Origin: Pedobacter sp. MR2016-24 | GTDB lineage: Bacteria; Bacteroidota; Bacteroidia; Sphingobacteriales; Sphingobacteriaceae | Assembly (NCBI RefSeq): GCF_026239655.1 | Contig: NZ_JAPIVO010000009.1 | Location: 186,001 to 250,000 of the forward strand | Direction: 5' to 3' | Length of the DNA stretch: 64,000 nucleotides | Shown here: one piece after another, positions 27,990-36,122 of the stretch | Position numbering within the stretch: position 1 is the stretch's first letter | Layout of the letters: each line of letters opens with the position of its first letter | Program-made: the position numbers and the translations under genes | Notes under the pieces: model-generated | Database searches by the model: none | Told to the model about the DNA's origin: nothing | Seen by the model: the letters and a program-made list of their open reading frames with translations, nothing else

Positions 27990-28353
27990 GTATTAGAAAA
28001 TCTCCTTTTAACAACAATTCTTCTCTGATTGATGATTTTTCTTTAGGGGTCAGGTTATAGTCTGGTCGGGGAGGAGTCTGGATCCCTTCATGCTTCTTTC
28101 ATGAATCATCCATGCTGAGTCCATGCTTTTCAACTAGCCAGATGCATGGAGGTACTATTGAATCAGCCTTGTTTTAGCATGAATGGATTACGAGTCCTCC
28201 TCAGGCATACTACCGGCATGCTATAGCTGATAAACTCTGCTGACGCTTCGATCATTGTTAAACCCGGACAATTTTGGACAGGTGAGGACAAATATGTATA
28301 TCTTCTTTAGCTTGCTATGTTGTTGATTAATAAATAATTATATTCGTTAAAAC
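27990..28353. other. Noncoding region with CATG element, upstream of DUF6266-like gene
   Basis: About 360 bases without a convincing ORF. It contains the inverted-repeat and CATG-phased element annotated at 28070-28200, and an AT-rich stretch with only a poor -7-like TATATTCG (28337-28344) before the next gene. Confidence 0.6.
28070..28200. repeat. 131-bp imperfect inverted-repeat element with 11-bp CATG phasing
   Basis: The 24-base ends (28070-28093 and 28177-28200) are inverted copies matching at 19 of 24 positions. Inside, CATG occurs at 28089, 28100, 28111 and 28122, exactly 11 bases apart, then at 28145 and 28178 (33 bases apart). A further inner stem CCATGC/GCATGG lies at 28121-28126 and 28144-28149. 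It could be a structured RNA, a non-autonomous mobile element or a protein-binding array. No transposase and no clear target duplication are visible. Confidence 0.55.
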
Positions 28354-29133
28354 ATGAAAATTATGGCAACTGTAAAAGGGAACTTTTTAAAGGGTATGCT
28401 TGGCCCGGTGATTACGAAAGAACTAAACGGACAACAAGTAATTACCTCAAAAGGTAGAAATCCAAAACAAACTGAAGGTACAAAAGCGGCTGCTAAAACA
28501 TTTGGAATGGCCAGCACCTTACGTAGACACATCACGGAGTGCTTCAGTTTTAATCTAATGGGTTTGAAGGATTCTGACCAGCATTCCCGTATGAATAAAA
28601 TCATGAACACTTCATTGTCTGGTGCAAGGCATCCTTTAACAAAGGAGTTTCATTTTGAAAAAGAAACTTTTCAAAACTTAAAAGGCTTCGAATTTAACCT
28701 GGGACTGCTGGCAAATGATCAAATGAACATTAAGCCGGTGGTTCATATTGATGATGGTACCCTGCAGGTCTCATTCCCGGACTGGGAGCTACCTTCCAGA
28801 TTAAAATGGATCAAAAAGAGCACTTATTGCATCATGACTTTCACAGTAGTGCTCTGCAGGCTCGGGGATGGTTTAATAGCAAGATTGCCGGAGATGCAAA
28901 GCGTTAGACTCGAGAAGGGTACGGATGATGTGCTCAATGGCAGAAGTTTTACTTTTAATGCTCCGGAAGGATGTCTCTGCATCACTAGTGTCTTCCTGCA
29001 ATATTTTGATTCTTTCCGGATGCTGAACAATGAAAAAATGAGTCCGGCAGCCATCTGTGACGCAATTGTACTGAAAGGTACTTACGCAGAGGAAACTGAG
29101 CGTCTGTGGATGAATATGAATATAAAATATTAA
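28354..29133 (+). CDS. DUF6266-like hypothetical protein
   Basis: Protein of 259 residues (256 from the second ATG at 28363, which fits the family start better). No signal peptide. The N-terminus MATVKGNFLKGMLGPVITKE, with 'KGR.PKQTEG' shortly after, recalls DUF6266 proteins, which open with a 'G..GP.....G' segment and are numerous in Pedobacter; this is from memory and only the first 50 residues support it. The rest looks beta rich. It stands alone between noncoding regions, and its function is unknown. Confidence 0.6.
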   Translation: MKIMATVKGNFLKGMLGPVITKELNGQQVITSKGRNPKQTEGTKAAAKTFGMASTLRRHITECFSFNLMGLKDSDQHSRMNKIMNTSLSGARHPLTKEFHFEKETFQNLKGFEFNLGLLANDQMNIKPVVHIDDGTLQVSFPDWELPSRLKWIKKSTYCIMTFTVVLCRLGDGLIARLPEMQSVRLEKGTDDVLNGRSFTFNAPEGCLCITSVFLQYFDSFRMLNNEKMSPAAICDAIVLKGTYAEETERLWMNMNIKY

Positions 29134-29461
29134 TGAACATTAGGCTATTGATTGCTCCTCGGAATCAATGGCTTAATTTCAATATATCATAAAACCTCAA
29201 AATAATCCTTCCTTTTCTTTTGTCTTCCGCAGATTTTTAATAAATTGGCTCCTGCTAAGTAGCTAAAACGATTTAATATTTCGTTTTAAATTGGGATATG
29301 ACAAATATTTAGGGGCTCTAGCCCTTTTTTACTGAAAAACCCTCACGAGTATACACCTCTCAAAAGTTTTAAGCCGAATATTGCATTGTATTGAACACAA
29401 ATAGTAAAACTTGTGATGAATATGATGTATTTTGATCAACTTAAAAAACAAAGAACCATCA
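29134..29461. other. Noncoding region before the tandem leader units
   Basis: About 330 AT-rich bases without a clear gene. Two weak hairpins with T tails lie at 29265-29286 and 29312-29329. A TTG...TATTTTG arrangement near 29411-29434 is a poor promoter candidate for the glycan operon. Confidence 0.5.
29265..29329 (+). terminator. Weak terminators after the DUF6266-like gene
   Basis: AAAACGA/TCGTTTT stem (29265-29271 with 29280-29286), then GGGC-TCTA-GCCC (29312-29323) with six T. Either could end the upstream transcript. Confidence 0.4.
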
Positions 29462-29524
29462 ATGAAACCTGCATCAGCTTACCGCCGAGAAAAGACACGA
29501 ATAAAGCTGCTGCAAGCTTCATAA
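29462..29524 (+). CDS. Possible 20-residue leader peptide, copy 1
   Basis: Reads MKPASAYRREKTRIKLLQAS then TAA. Basic peptide, no recognised family. The copy in the next unit has the same length and stop codon, while other frames are not kept open in both copies on this strand. Differences between copies show no third-position bias (5, 2 and 3 changes at codon positions 1, 2 and 3), so selection on the peptide is not demonstrated. Confidence 0.35.
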   Translation: MKPASAYRREKTRIKLLQAS

Positions 29525-29548
29525 CGAATAAATGAAAAATATAAACCA

Positions 29549-29611
29549 ATGAAACCTGCATCAGCTGACCGCTTAGAAAAGAAGTGGCTAAAGCTTATGC
29601 AAGCTTCATAA
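29549..29611 (+). CDS. Possible 20-residue leader peptide, copy 2
   Basis: Reads MKPASADRLEKKWLKLMQAS then TAA, 24 bases before the fucosidase ATG and in the same frame. It shares 13 of 20 residues with copy 1 (six N-terminal residues and the QAS end are identical). It could be a translated leader coupling translation to the operon, or the reading frame could be incidental to a structured repeat. Confidence 0.35.
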   Translation: MKPASADRLEKKWLKLMQAS

Positions 29612-29635
29612 CCTATAAAAGAGAGATATAAACAC

Positions 29636-31069
29636 ATGAAAAAATTGAACTGGATAATTTTAATCCTGTTATTATCCGTAAAAGTTAAAGCGCAAAATGG
29701 CGTACACCAGCAATCGTCAGTATATGAATGGCCGGCCGACAAACAAGTTAAAGCAAAACTGGATCAGTGGCAGGACCAAAAATTCGGTATGTTGATTCAT
29801 TGGGGGCTGTACGCAGTTCCAGGTATCATAGAATCATGGGAACTCTGTTCTGAAAGCTGGATCGAAAGAGACAGCACGATCGCTTATGAAGATTATAAAA
29901 AATGGTACTGGGGTTTAAGCAAAGAGTTCAATCCTGTAAAATTCAATCCAGACCAATGGGCTAAAGCAGGTAAAGATGCCGGAATGAAATACATGATCTT
30001 CACCACTAAACATCATGATGGTTTCTCGATGTTCGACACTAAAGAATCTGATTTTAGTATCGCAAAAGGACCCTTCGCCAATAATCCAAAGGCTGATGTT
30101 GCCAAATATGTATTCGATGCCTTCCGTAAAGAAGGTTTTATGATCGGTGCCTATTTCTCAAAACCAGACTGGCATTCCCAATACTTCTGGTGGTCTAAAT
30201 ACGCTACTCCTGACCGAAACACCAATTACGATATCCGCAAAAATCCATGGAGATGGAACCAGTTTAAAAGTTTTGCCTTTAACCAGCTTTCGGAGCTGAT
30301 GAATAACTACGGTTCAATGGATATTCTATGGCTTGATGGCGGCTGGGTTCGGCCACTGGAAACAGTAAATGATGAAGTAAGAGGCTGGGGTGCCGCTATT
30401 CCGGAATGGAGTCAGGAAATTGATATGCCGAAGATCGCTTCTATGGCCAGAAAAGCACAGCCAGGTTTATTAATGGTAGACCGTACTGTTCACGGACCTT
30501 ATGAAAACTATCAGACACCTGAACAGAAAATACCTGATCATCAATTGGATCATCCATGGGAGAGCTGTCTTACTTTGGGCAATGCCTGGGGTTTTGTAGC
30601 GAATGACAAATATAAAACGCCCGCAGAGGTAATTCATTCTTTAGCAGAAGTTGTAGCTAAAGGCGGCAGTTTGTTACTTGGCGTTGGTCCACGGCCAGAT
30701 GGTACGATTCCCGAGATCGCCGTTTCCCGACTGGAAAACATAGGTACATGGATGAAAACCAATGGTAAGGCAATTTATGGTACGCGCATCACGGCAGATT
30801 TTCATAGCGGAAATACATGGTTTACACAGAGCAAAGATGGCAAGGTAAAAAATGCTGTTTATTGTTTTGAACCAGAAACTTCAGGAATTAAAACAATTGA
30901 ATGGACAGGCAACGTTCCGGTAAAAGGGGCAAAAATGACCCTGTTAAATATAAATAAATCTGTAAAATGGGAACTGAACAACGGCAACGTTAAAGTTTAT
31001 CTTCCTGAATCTATAAATAATAACCCTGCAATATATGGTGCCCTGGCATTTACATATGCTGCAAAATAA
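29636..31069 (+). CDS. Alpha-L-fucosidase, GH29
   Basis: Exported glycosidase of 477 residues; signal peptide about 1-20 (LLLSVKVKAQ). The GH29 barrel shows KFGMLIHWGLYAVPG, the TKHHDGFSMFDT motif at about 124-135, and the likely nucleophile D234 in MDILWLDGGW. The C-terminal part is a beta domain. It removes terminal fucose; a core-fucose substrate on N-glycans is inferred from the operon. First gene of a seven-gene run and preceded by two tandem 87-bp leader units. Confidence 0.93.
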   Translation: MKKLNWIILILLLSVKVKAQNGVHQQSSVYEWPADKQVKAKLDQWQDQKFGMLIHWGLYAVPGIIESWELCSESWIERDSTIAYEDYKKWYWGLSKEFNPVKFNPDQWAKAGKDAGMKYMIFTTKHHDGFSMFDTKESDFSIAKGPFANNPKADVAKYVFDAFRKEGFMIGAYFSKPDWHSQYFWWSKYATPDRNTNYDIRKNPWRWNQFKSFAFNQLSELMNNYGSMDILWLDGGWVRPLETVNDEVRGWGAAIPEWSQEIDMPKIASMARKAQPGLLMVDRTVHGPYENYQTPEQKIPDHQLDHPWESCLTLGNAWGFVANDKYKTPAEVIHSLAEVVAKGGSLLLGVGPRPDGTIPEIAVSRLENIGTWMKTNGKAIYGTRITADFHSGNTWFTQSKDGKVKNAVYCFEPETSGIKTIEWTGNVPVKGAKMTLLNINKSVKWELNNGNVKVYLPESINNNPAIYGALAFTYAAK

Positions 31070-31076
31070 CTCAACT

Positions 31077-33374
31077 ATGTTTAATTTTTCAACCAACCAA
31101 AATCAATTACCGCTAAAACGGCTGTTTCTTTGCAGCACTATTTTCCTGGCTGCTTTGAGTGGTACTGCGGTAGCACAGGTGAAACCTGTGGCACAGCTAA
31201 CAAAATACGTAGATCCTTATATCGGAACAGGTTTTCACGGGCATGTATTTCTTGGTGCAGATGTTCCCTTTGGAGCTGTTCAGTTAGGTCCTGTCAATCT
31301 ATCAGAGGGCTGGGACTGGTGTTCTGGTTACCATTACAGCGATTCTACCATCACCGGATTTTCTCATACGCATTTAAGCGGTACGGGAATAGGTGATCTG
31401 GGAGATATTGCTATCATGCCGGTTACAGGAAATGTGAAACTAACTAAAGGCAGGGCGGGCGATGAACAAAGTGGATATTATTCCCTGTTCTCGCACAATG
31501 ATGAAGTCGCTAAACCAGGTTATTACAGCGTCAAATTGAAACGTTATGGTATTCAAGCTGAATTGACGGCAAGTAAAAGAGTAGGCTTCCATCAATATAC
31601 TTTCCCTGCGGGCAGGGAATCAAAAATTATTGTAGATCTGCGTCCGGGAATAGGATGGGATCTGGCAACTGAAACCTATCTGCATCAGGAAAACGCGACA
31701 ACAGTTTCCGGTTACCGTTATTCCAAGGGCTGGGCTAAGGACCAGCGTATCTACTTCACTGCAGTGTTTTCCAAACCCATCAAACAGTTCATGGTATATG
31801 ACAGCACTTTGGTCAAACAGGGAACTGAAATTAAAGGCCGTTTTGTAAAAGGTGTGGCACTGTTTGATACTAAGGATGGTGAAAAGATCAGCTTAAAGGT
31901 TGCTGTCTCTCCGGTAAGTATCGAGAATGCAAAGCTGAATATGAAAGCTGAAATTCCGGGTTGGGATTTTGCAAAACAGGTTAGCCTTGCTAATGATGCA
32001 TGGAATACGGAACTCAGCAGGATTGTGATCAAAGCAACGGATCCTGAAAAGATGAAGATTTTTTATACCGCCTTGTATCATACCATGATTGCGCCTTCTG
32101 TTTTTAATGATGTGAACGGCGATTATCTGGGGACGGACAAAAAGGTATATAAAAATGCTCCTTTTACGAACTACACCACCTTCTCTCTGTGGGATACTTA
32201 CCGTGCTGCTCATCCATTGTTAACGCTGATCAATAGTGAAAAAACTGGTGATGTGATCAATACGATGCTGGCCATTTACCAGCAGCAGGGAAAATTACCT
32301 GTCTGGCACTTAATGGGGAATGAAACAAATTGTATGGTTGGAAATCCCGCTTTGCCGGTTATTGCTGACGCTTATCTTAAAGGAATTAAAGGCTTCGATA
32401 AAGACCTGGCTTATGAGGCAATGAAAAGTACAGGGATGAAAGATGACCGTGGACTCTCGCTATTGAAAAAATATGGCTTTATTCCGGCAGACAGTGTAGT
32501 GGAGAACGTGGCAATGGGCCTTGAATATGCCATCGCAGACTGGTCACTCGCGCAGGTAGCTAAGAAACGTGGTAACGTTGCAGATTACGCGTACTGGAGC
32601 AAAAGAGGGCAGAATTACAGAAATTATTTTGATAAAAGTACCCATTTCATGAGAGGAAGGGTGAGTGATGACAAATGGAGAACGCCTTTCAATCCTTTTT
32701 CTGCAACGCATGAAAAGGATGATTTTACAGAAGGAAATGCATGGCAATATACCTGGTTAGTCCCTCAGGATGTTGAAGGATTAATCGAATTACAGGGGGG
32801 TAATAGACCGTTTGAAGCTAAGCTGGATTCTTTGTTTGTTGCTGAAGGAGATATGGGTGGCAGCTCATCGCCGGATATTAGTGGTCTTATAGGCCAGTAT
32901 GCACATGGAAATGAGCCAAGTCACCATATTGCTTATCTGTATGGATATTTAGGTAAACCAGCTAAAACTGCGGACAAAGTAAGGTTTATTATGGACAGCT
33001 TGTATACGGATAAGTTCGACGGATTGTGTGGTAATGAAGATGTGGGACAAATGTCTGCCTGGTTTGTTTTCTCTGCTCTGGGCTTTTACCCGGTAAATCC
33101 TGTAAATGGTATGTATGTATTTGGTAGCCCGGTAGTAAATGAAGCTACTTTGAATGTAGGAAAAGGTAAAACTTTCAGTCTTTCTGTAAAAAACAACTCA
33201 AAGATTAATAAATATATTCAGTCTGTTGTGTTGAATGGTAAGGCTTATACCAAAGCATATATCATGCATAGCGACCTGGTAAAGGGCGGGAAAATGACAA
33301 TTGTTATGGGTGCCCAGCCATCCGCCACCTGGGGAACAAAAGAAACTGACCGTGCCTATTCTATAGCCAAATAA
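31077..33374 (+). CDS. Alpha-mannosidase, GH92
   Basis: Exported enzyme of 765 residues, seven bases after the fucosidase. The start at 31077 is preferred over an in-frame ATG at 31035 inside the fucosidase gene because it leads directly into a signal peptide (LFLCSTIFLAALSGTAVAQ). GH92 signatures are the YVDPYIGTGFHGHVFLGADV start (in parts YVDPYIGTG and HGHVFLGADVPFG), the GFSHTHLSGTG motif, and the C-terminal GNEDVGQMSAWFVFSALGFY. GH92 enzymes are calcium-dependent inverting exo-alpha-mannosidases. Linkage specificity cannot be read from sequence by eye. Confidence 0.94.
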   Translation: MFNFSTNQNQLPLKRLFLCSTIFLAALSGTAVAQVKPVAQLTKYVDPYIGTGFHGHVFLGADVPFGAVQLGPVNLSEGWDWCSGYHYSDSTITGFSHTHLSGTGIGDLGDIAIMPVTGNVKLTKGRAGDEQSGYYSLFSHNDEVAKPGYYSVKLKRYGIQAELTASKRVGFHQYTFPAGRESKIIVDLRPGIGWDLATETYLHQENATTVSGYRYSKGWAKDQRIYFTAVFSKPIKQFMVYDSTLVKQGTEIKGRFVKGVALFDTKDGEKISLKVAVSPVSIENAKLNMKAEIPGWDFAKQVSLANDAWNTELSRIVIKATDPEKMKIFYTALYHTMIAPSVFNDVNGDYLGTDKKVYKNAPFTNYTTFSLWDTYRAAHPLLTLINSEKTGDVINTMLAIYQQQGKLPVWHLMGNETNCMVGNPALPVIADAYLKGIKGFDKDLAYEAMKSTGMKDDRGLSLLKKYGFIPADSVVENVAMGLEYAIADWSLAQVAKKRGNVADYAYWSKRGQNYRNYFDKSTHFMRGRVSDDKWRTPFNPFSATHEKDDFTEGNAWQYTWLVPQDVEGLIELQGGNRPFEAKLDSLFVAEGDMGGSSSPDISGLIGQYAHGNEPSHHIAYLYGYLGKPAKTADKVRFIMDSLYTDKFDGLCGNEDVGQMSAWFVFSALGFYPVNPVNGMYVFGSPVVNEATLNVGKGKTFSLSVKNNSKINKYIQSVVLNGKAYTKAYIMHSDLVKGGKMTIVMGAQPSATWGTKETDRAYSIAK

Positions 33375-33395
33375 TTTAAATCCAACAAGAACACA

Positions 33396-36083
33396 ATGTT
33401 TAAAATCAATAAATCTGTATTTTTTTATTCACTGCTCTGCTTTTTTACGCTTCTTTTTTTTGACGTAAAGCTTTTTGCCCAGGAGCAATATGAACTCAAT
33501 TCAGGATGGCTATGCATGCCGGTAACAAAAGTGAAAAGTGACGGGGCAGCAATTTCAAGCCCGTCTTTTGCCCTGGATAACTGGAAAAAGGCAATAGTTC
33601 CTGGTACCGTGTTAACTACACTGTTGGCCAATAAAGAAGTACCAGATCCTTTCTTTGGGATGAATAACAAACTGATTCCGGATATTTACGAAACAGGCAG
33701 AGATTACTATACGTACTGGTTTGTGAAAGATTTCAAGGAAACCCCGCCATCGGCTGATGGCCAGGTGTGGTTAAAATTCAGGGGGATCAATTACAGTTGT
33801 GATATTTTTCTGAATGGTAAAAAAGTAAATGATGCCCCTTTCAAAGGAATGTACTTGCGTAAGGCATATAATATTACCCAGTTACTTGCCAAAAATGGAG
33901 CAAACAGACTGGCTGTAATTGTTTATCCTCCGGATGCTGTTGGAAATCCTAACGGTGGTCAGGGTGGTGATGGTATGATCGCTAAGGGAGTCGGACATCA
34001 ATATACGGCGGGGTGGGACTGGATCCGGCCGATCAGGGACAGGAATACCGGCATTTGGGATAAAGTATATATTTCCCATACAGGTAAAGTAAGTATGGAG
34101 AATCCTCACGTCGTTACTCTTGTTCCGGGAAAGAGAAGTACGGAAGGTAAACAGGAACCTGCTATCATTAAGGTTTCCACTGAACTGAAAAATACAAGCG
34201 CAAAGGCAGTAACTGGTAACCTGCAGTATATCATTGAAGGGCAGAAGATTGTACAGAAAGTAGCGATTAAGCCTAATAGTACAACTGAAGTAAAACTGCC
34301 GGATTTTATTTTACAACATCCCAAATTGTGGTGGCCGGCCGGTTATGGCAAGCAGAATTTATATCGCCTGCAGATTAGCTTTTTAGAAAATGGAACTTCA
34401 CTATGTGACAGTCAGACTGTAAGTGTTGGTGTCCGTGAAATACAGACTAACTGGAATGCCGTTACAGGAAGTAAAGAAGTCGCAGTAAATGGTCAGAAGA
34501 TCTTCATCAAAGGAGGAAACTGGATTATTTCTGATGCAATGCTTCGTTTTACGAAGGAGCGTTATGATACTGAAATCAGGTACCACCGGGATATGAACTT
34601 AAACCTGATCAGAATCTGGGGCGGTGCTTTGATAGAGCGTCCTGAATTCTATGAGGCCTGTGATAAATATGGGATGCTGGTATTTCAGGACTTTTGGATG
34701 TCGGGTGACTGTAACGGGCGCTGGGTAGATCCAATGAAGCTGGAAGATCAATGGACCAGAAGGAAATATCCGGATGACCATCATTTATTCCTTGAATCTG
34801 CAGCTGATATGATTAAGATGGTGAGAAACCACCCATCTCTGGCCATATGGTGCGGTGGAAATGAAATCACTCCTCCGGATGATATTCTTATTCCATTGCG
34901 GGACTCTATTTTACCGGCCTTAGATGGTACAAGATGGTTTATTGATTACTCCAATGCTGATGATATGTCTAAAAATACATTGGGCGGAAATGGTGATGGT
35001 CCGTATACCATTCAAAATATAGCTACGTTCTGGGAGACTAAAACCTATCCGTTTAATTCTGAAGTAGGCTCCGTAGGGGTAGGAGATATGGAATCGCTCG
35101 AAAGATTCATTCCTAAAGCGAACCTGATTGCACCGGAATATATCACACCTGAAAAAAGAGCAGAAAAAGGACCGTCAGAAAAAGTAGATTCTGTATGGGA
35201 TTACCACAATTACCTGGGTGTGGGTTACGAACAGCATATTCTGCCTTATGGAAAACCTGCTGACGTGGCCGATTTTGCCAAAAAAGCGCAACTGGTAAAT
35301 TATGATCAGTACAGGGGATTGATGGAAGGTTTCAGTTCACATATGTGGGACTGGTACACAGGTGTAATTATCTGGAAAACACAGAATCCATGGACCTCTA
35401 TGCGTGGACAGATGTATGATTATTATCTTGATCCGAATGCCTGTTTATTTGGTTTACGCTCAGGCAGCGAACCACTTCATGCGATGTACAATCCTGTAGA
35501 TGGGATGGTGATGCTGGTGAATAATGGTTTCAAAGCAAGACAAAATATTATGCTGGTTGCCAAATCGTATGATATGGCAGGAAAAGAAACGTTATTGACA
35601 CAGGTATTTTGCTTCCTGGATCCATCGGGTACAAAAAAGATACTGTCGCTGAAGAAAACGATAGACGAGCTTTCTGCTAAAAAAGGTTCCTTCTTGTCGT
35701 TACAGCTGTTGGATGGACAGAAAAATGTGCTGAGCAATAATTTCTACTGGATGCCGGATAATAAAGGCATGTATTCCGGATTAGCTGAATTGAAATCAAC
35801 TCCTCTGATCGCAACGGCAAAACAGCTAAAGTCAGGCAAAATTGAAGTGACGATGGCAAATCCGGCAAATGCCGGGGTCAGTTTCTTCAATCGGATTTCC
35901 TTAGTAAATGCAAGTACAAAACAACGCATCCTGCCGGTATTTTATGATGATAACTATTTCTCCATCCTGCCGGGTGCAGAGAAAAAGATCATTATTGATT
36001 ACACACCAGACAAGAATGACAATGCCGCGCTTACCATTACAAATTACGCTGGCGGGCAGCAAACTATAAAAATCAATCCATAA
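33396..36083 (+). CDS. GH2-family beta-mannosidase-like exo-enzyme
   Basis: Exported enzyme of 895 residues with a signal peptide ending about FFDVKLFAQE (residue 30). It has the N-terminal sugar-binding sandwich, an immunoglobulin-like domain and a GH2 barrel. The acid/base is E490 in WCGGNEITPPDD and the likely nucleophile is E556 in YPFNSEVGSVG. The layout resembles the GH2 branch with exo-beta-glucosaminidases and plant-type endo-beta-mannosidases. In this operon, hydrolysis of the Man-beta-1,4-GlcNAc core linkage is the best inference; exo-glucosaminidase is the alternative. Confidence 0.88.
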   Translation: MFKINKSVFFYSLLCFFTLLFFDVKLFAQEQYELNSGWLCMPVTKVKSDGAAISSPSFALDNWKKAIVPGTVLTTLLANKEVPDPFFGMNNKLIPDIYETGRDYYTYWFVKDFKETPPSADGQVWLKFRGINYSCDIFLNGKKVNDAPFKGMYLRKAYNITQLLAKNGANRLAVIVYPPDAVGNPNGGQGGDGMIAKGVGHQYTAGWDWIRPIRDRNTGIWDKVYISHTGKVSMENPHVVTLVPGKRSTEGKQEPAIIKVSTELKNTSAKAVTGNLQYIIEGQKIVQKVAIKPNSTTEVKLPDFILQHPKLWWPAGYGKQNLYRLQISFLENGTSLCDSQTVSVGVREIQTNWNAVTGSKEVAVNGQKIFIKGGNWIISDAMLRFTKERYDTEIRYHRDMNLNLIRIWGGALIERPEFYEACDKYGMLVFQDFWMSGDCNGRWVDPMKLEDQWTRRKYPDDHHLFLESAADMIKMVRNHPSLAIWCGGNEITPPDDILIPLRDSILPALDGTRWFIDYSNADDMSKNTLGGNGDGPYTIQNIATFWETKTYPFNSEVGSVGVGDMESLERFIPKANLIAPEYITPEKRAEKGPSEKVDSVWDYHNYLGVGYEQHILPYGKPADVADFAKKAQLVNYDQYRGLMEGFSSHMWDWYTGVIIWKTQNPWTSMRGQMYDYYLDPNACLFGLRSGSEPLHAMYNPVDGMVMLVNNGFKARQNIMLVAKSYDMAGKETLLTQVFCFLDPSGTKKILSLKKTIDELSAKKGSFLSLQLLDGQKNVLSNNFYWMPDNKGMYSGLAELKSTPLIATAKQLKSGKIEVTMANPANAGVSFFNRISLVNASTKQRILPVFYDDNYFSILPGAEKKIIIDYTPDKNDNAALTITNYAGGQQTIKINP

Positions 36084-36122
36084 TCATATTCACACCAACC
36101 CAAATCAAACCATTCAGCAAAC

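Larger units (their letters stand above)
29462..29635 (+). repeat. Two 87-bp tandem leader units ahead of the fucosidase gene
   Basis: Units 29462-29548 and 29549-29635 align without gaps at about 80% identity (17 differences), and the next unit boundary is exactly the fucosidase ATG at 29636. Each unit begins ATGAAACCTGCATCAGCT, ends with an ATATAAAC-type sequence, and holds a possible hairpin pairing TGCATCAGCT with AGCTKNTGCA-like sequence near the ORF end. Because 87 is a multiple of three, all three ATGs share one frame. Confidence 0.8.

Noticed and set aside
28070..28200. CRISPR array
   Set aside because: The 11-base CATG spacing is too short, there are no distinct spacers and no cas genes.
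27990..28353. tRNA or other structured housekeeping RNA
   Set aside because: No cloverleaf, no RNase P, tmRNA or SRP motifs in this or any other gap.
29416..29535. A 39-residue open frame across copy 1 of the tandem unit in another phase
   Set aside because: The same phase hits a stop within seven codons in copy 2, so it is not kept.
29479..29742. An 87-residue open frame on the reverse strand through the tandem units and fucosidase start
   Set aside because: It arises because 87 is a multiple of three; it overlaps the fucosidase signal peptide and has no promoter. Kept in mind as an alternative reading of the repeat.
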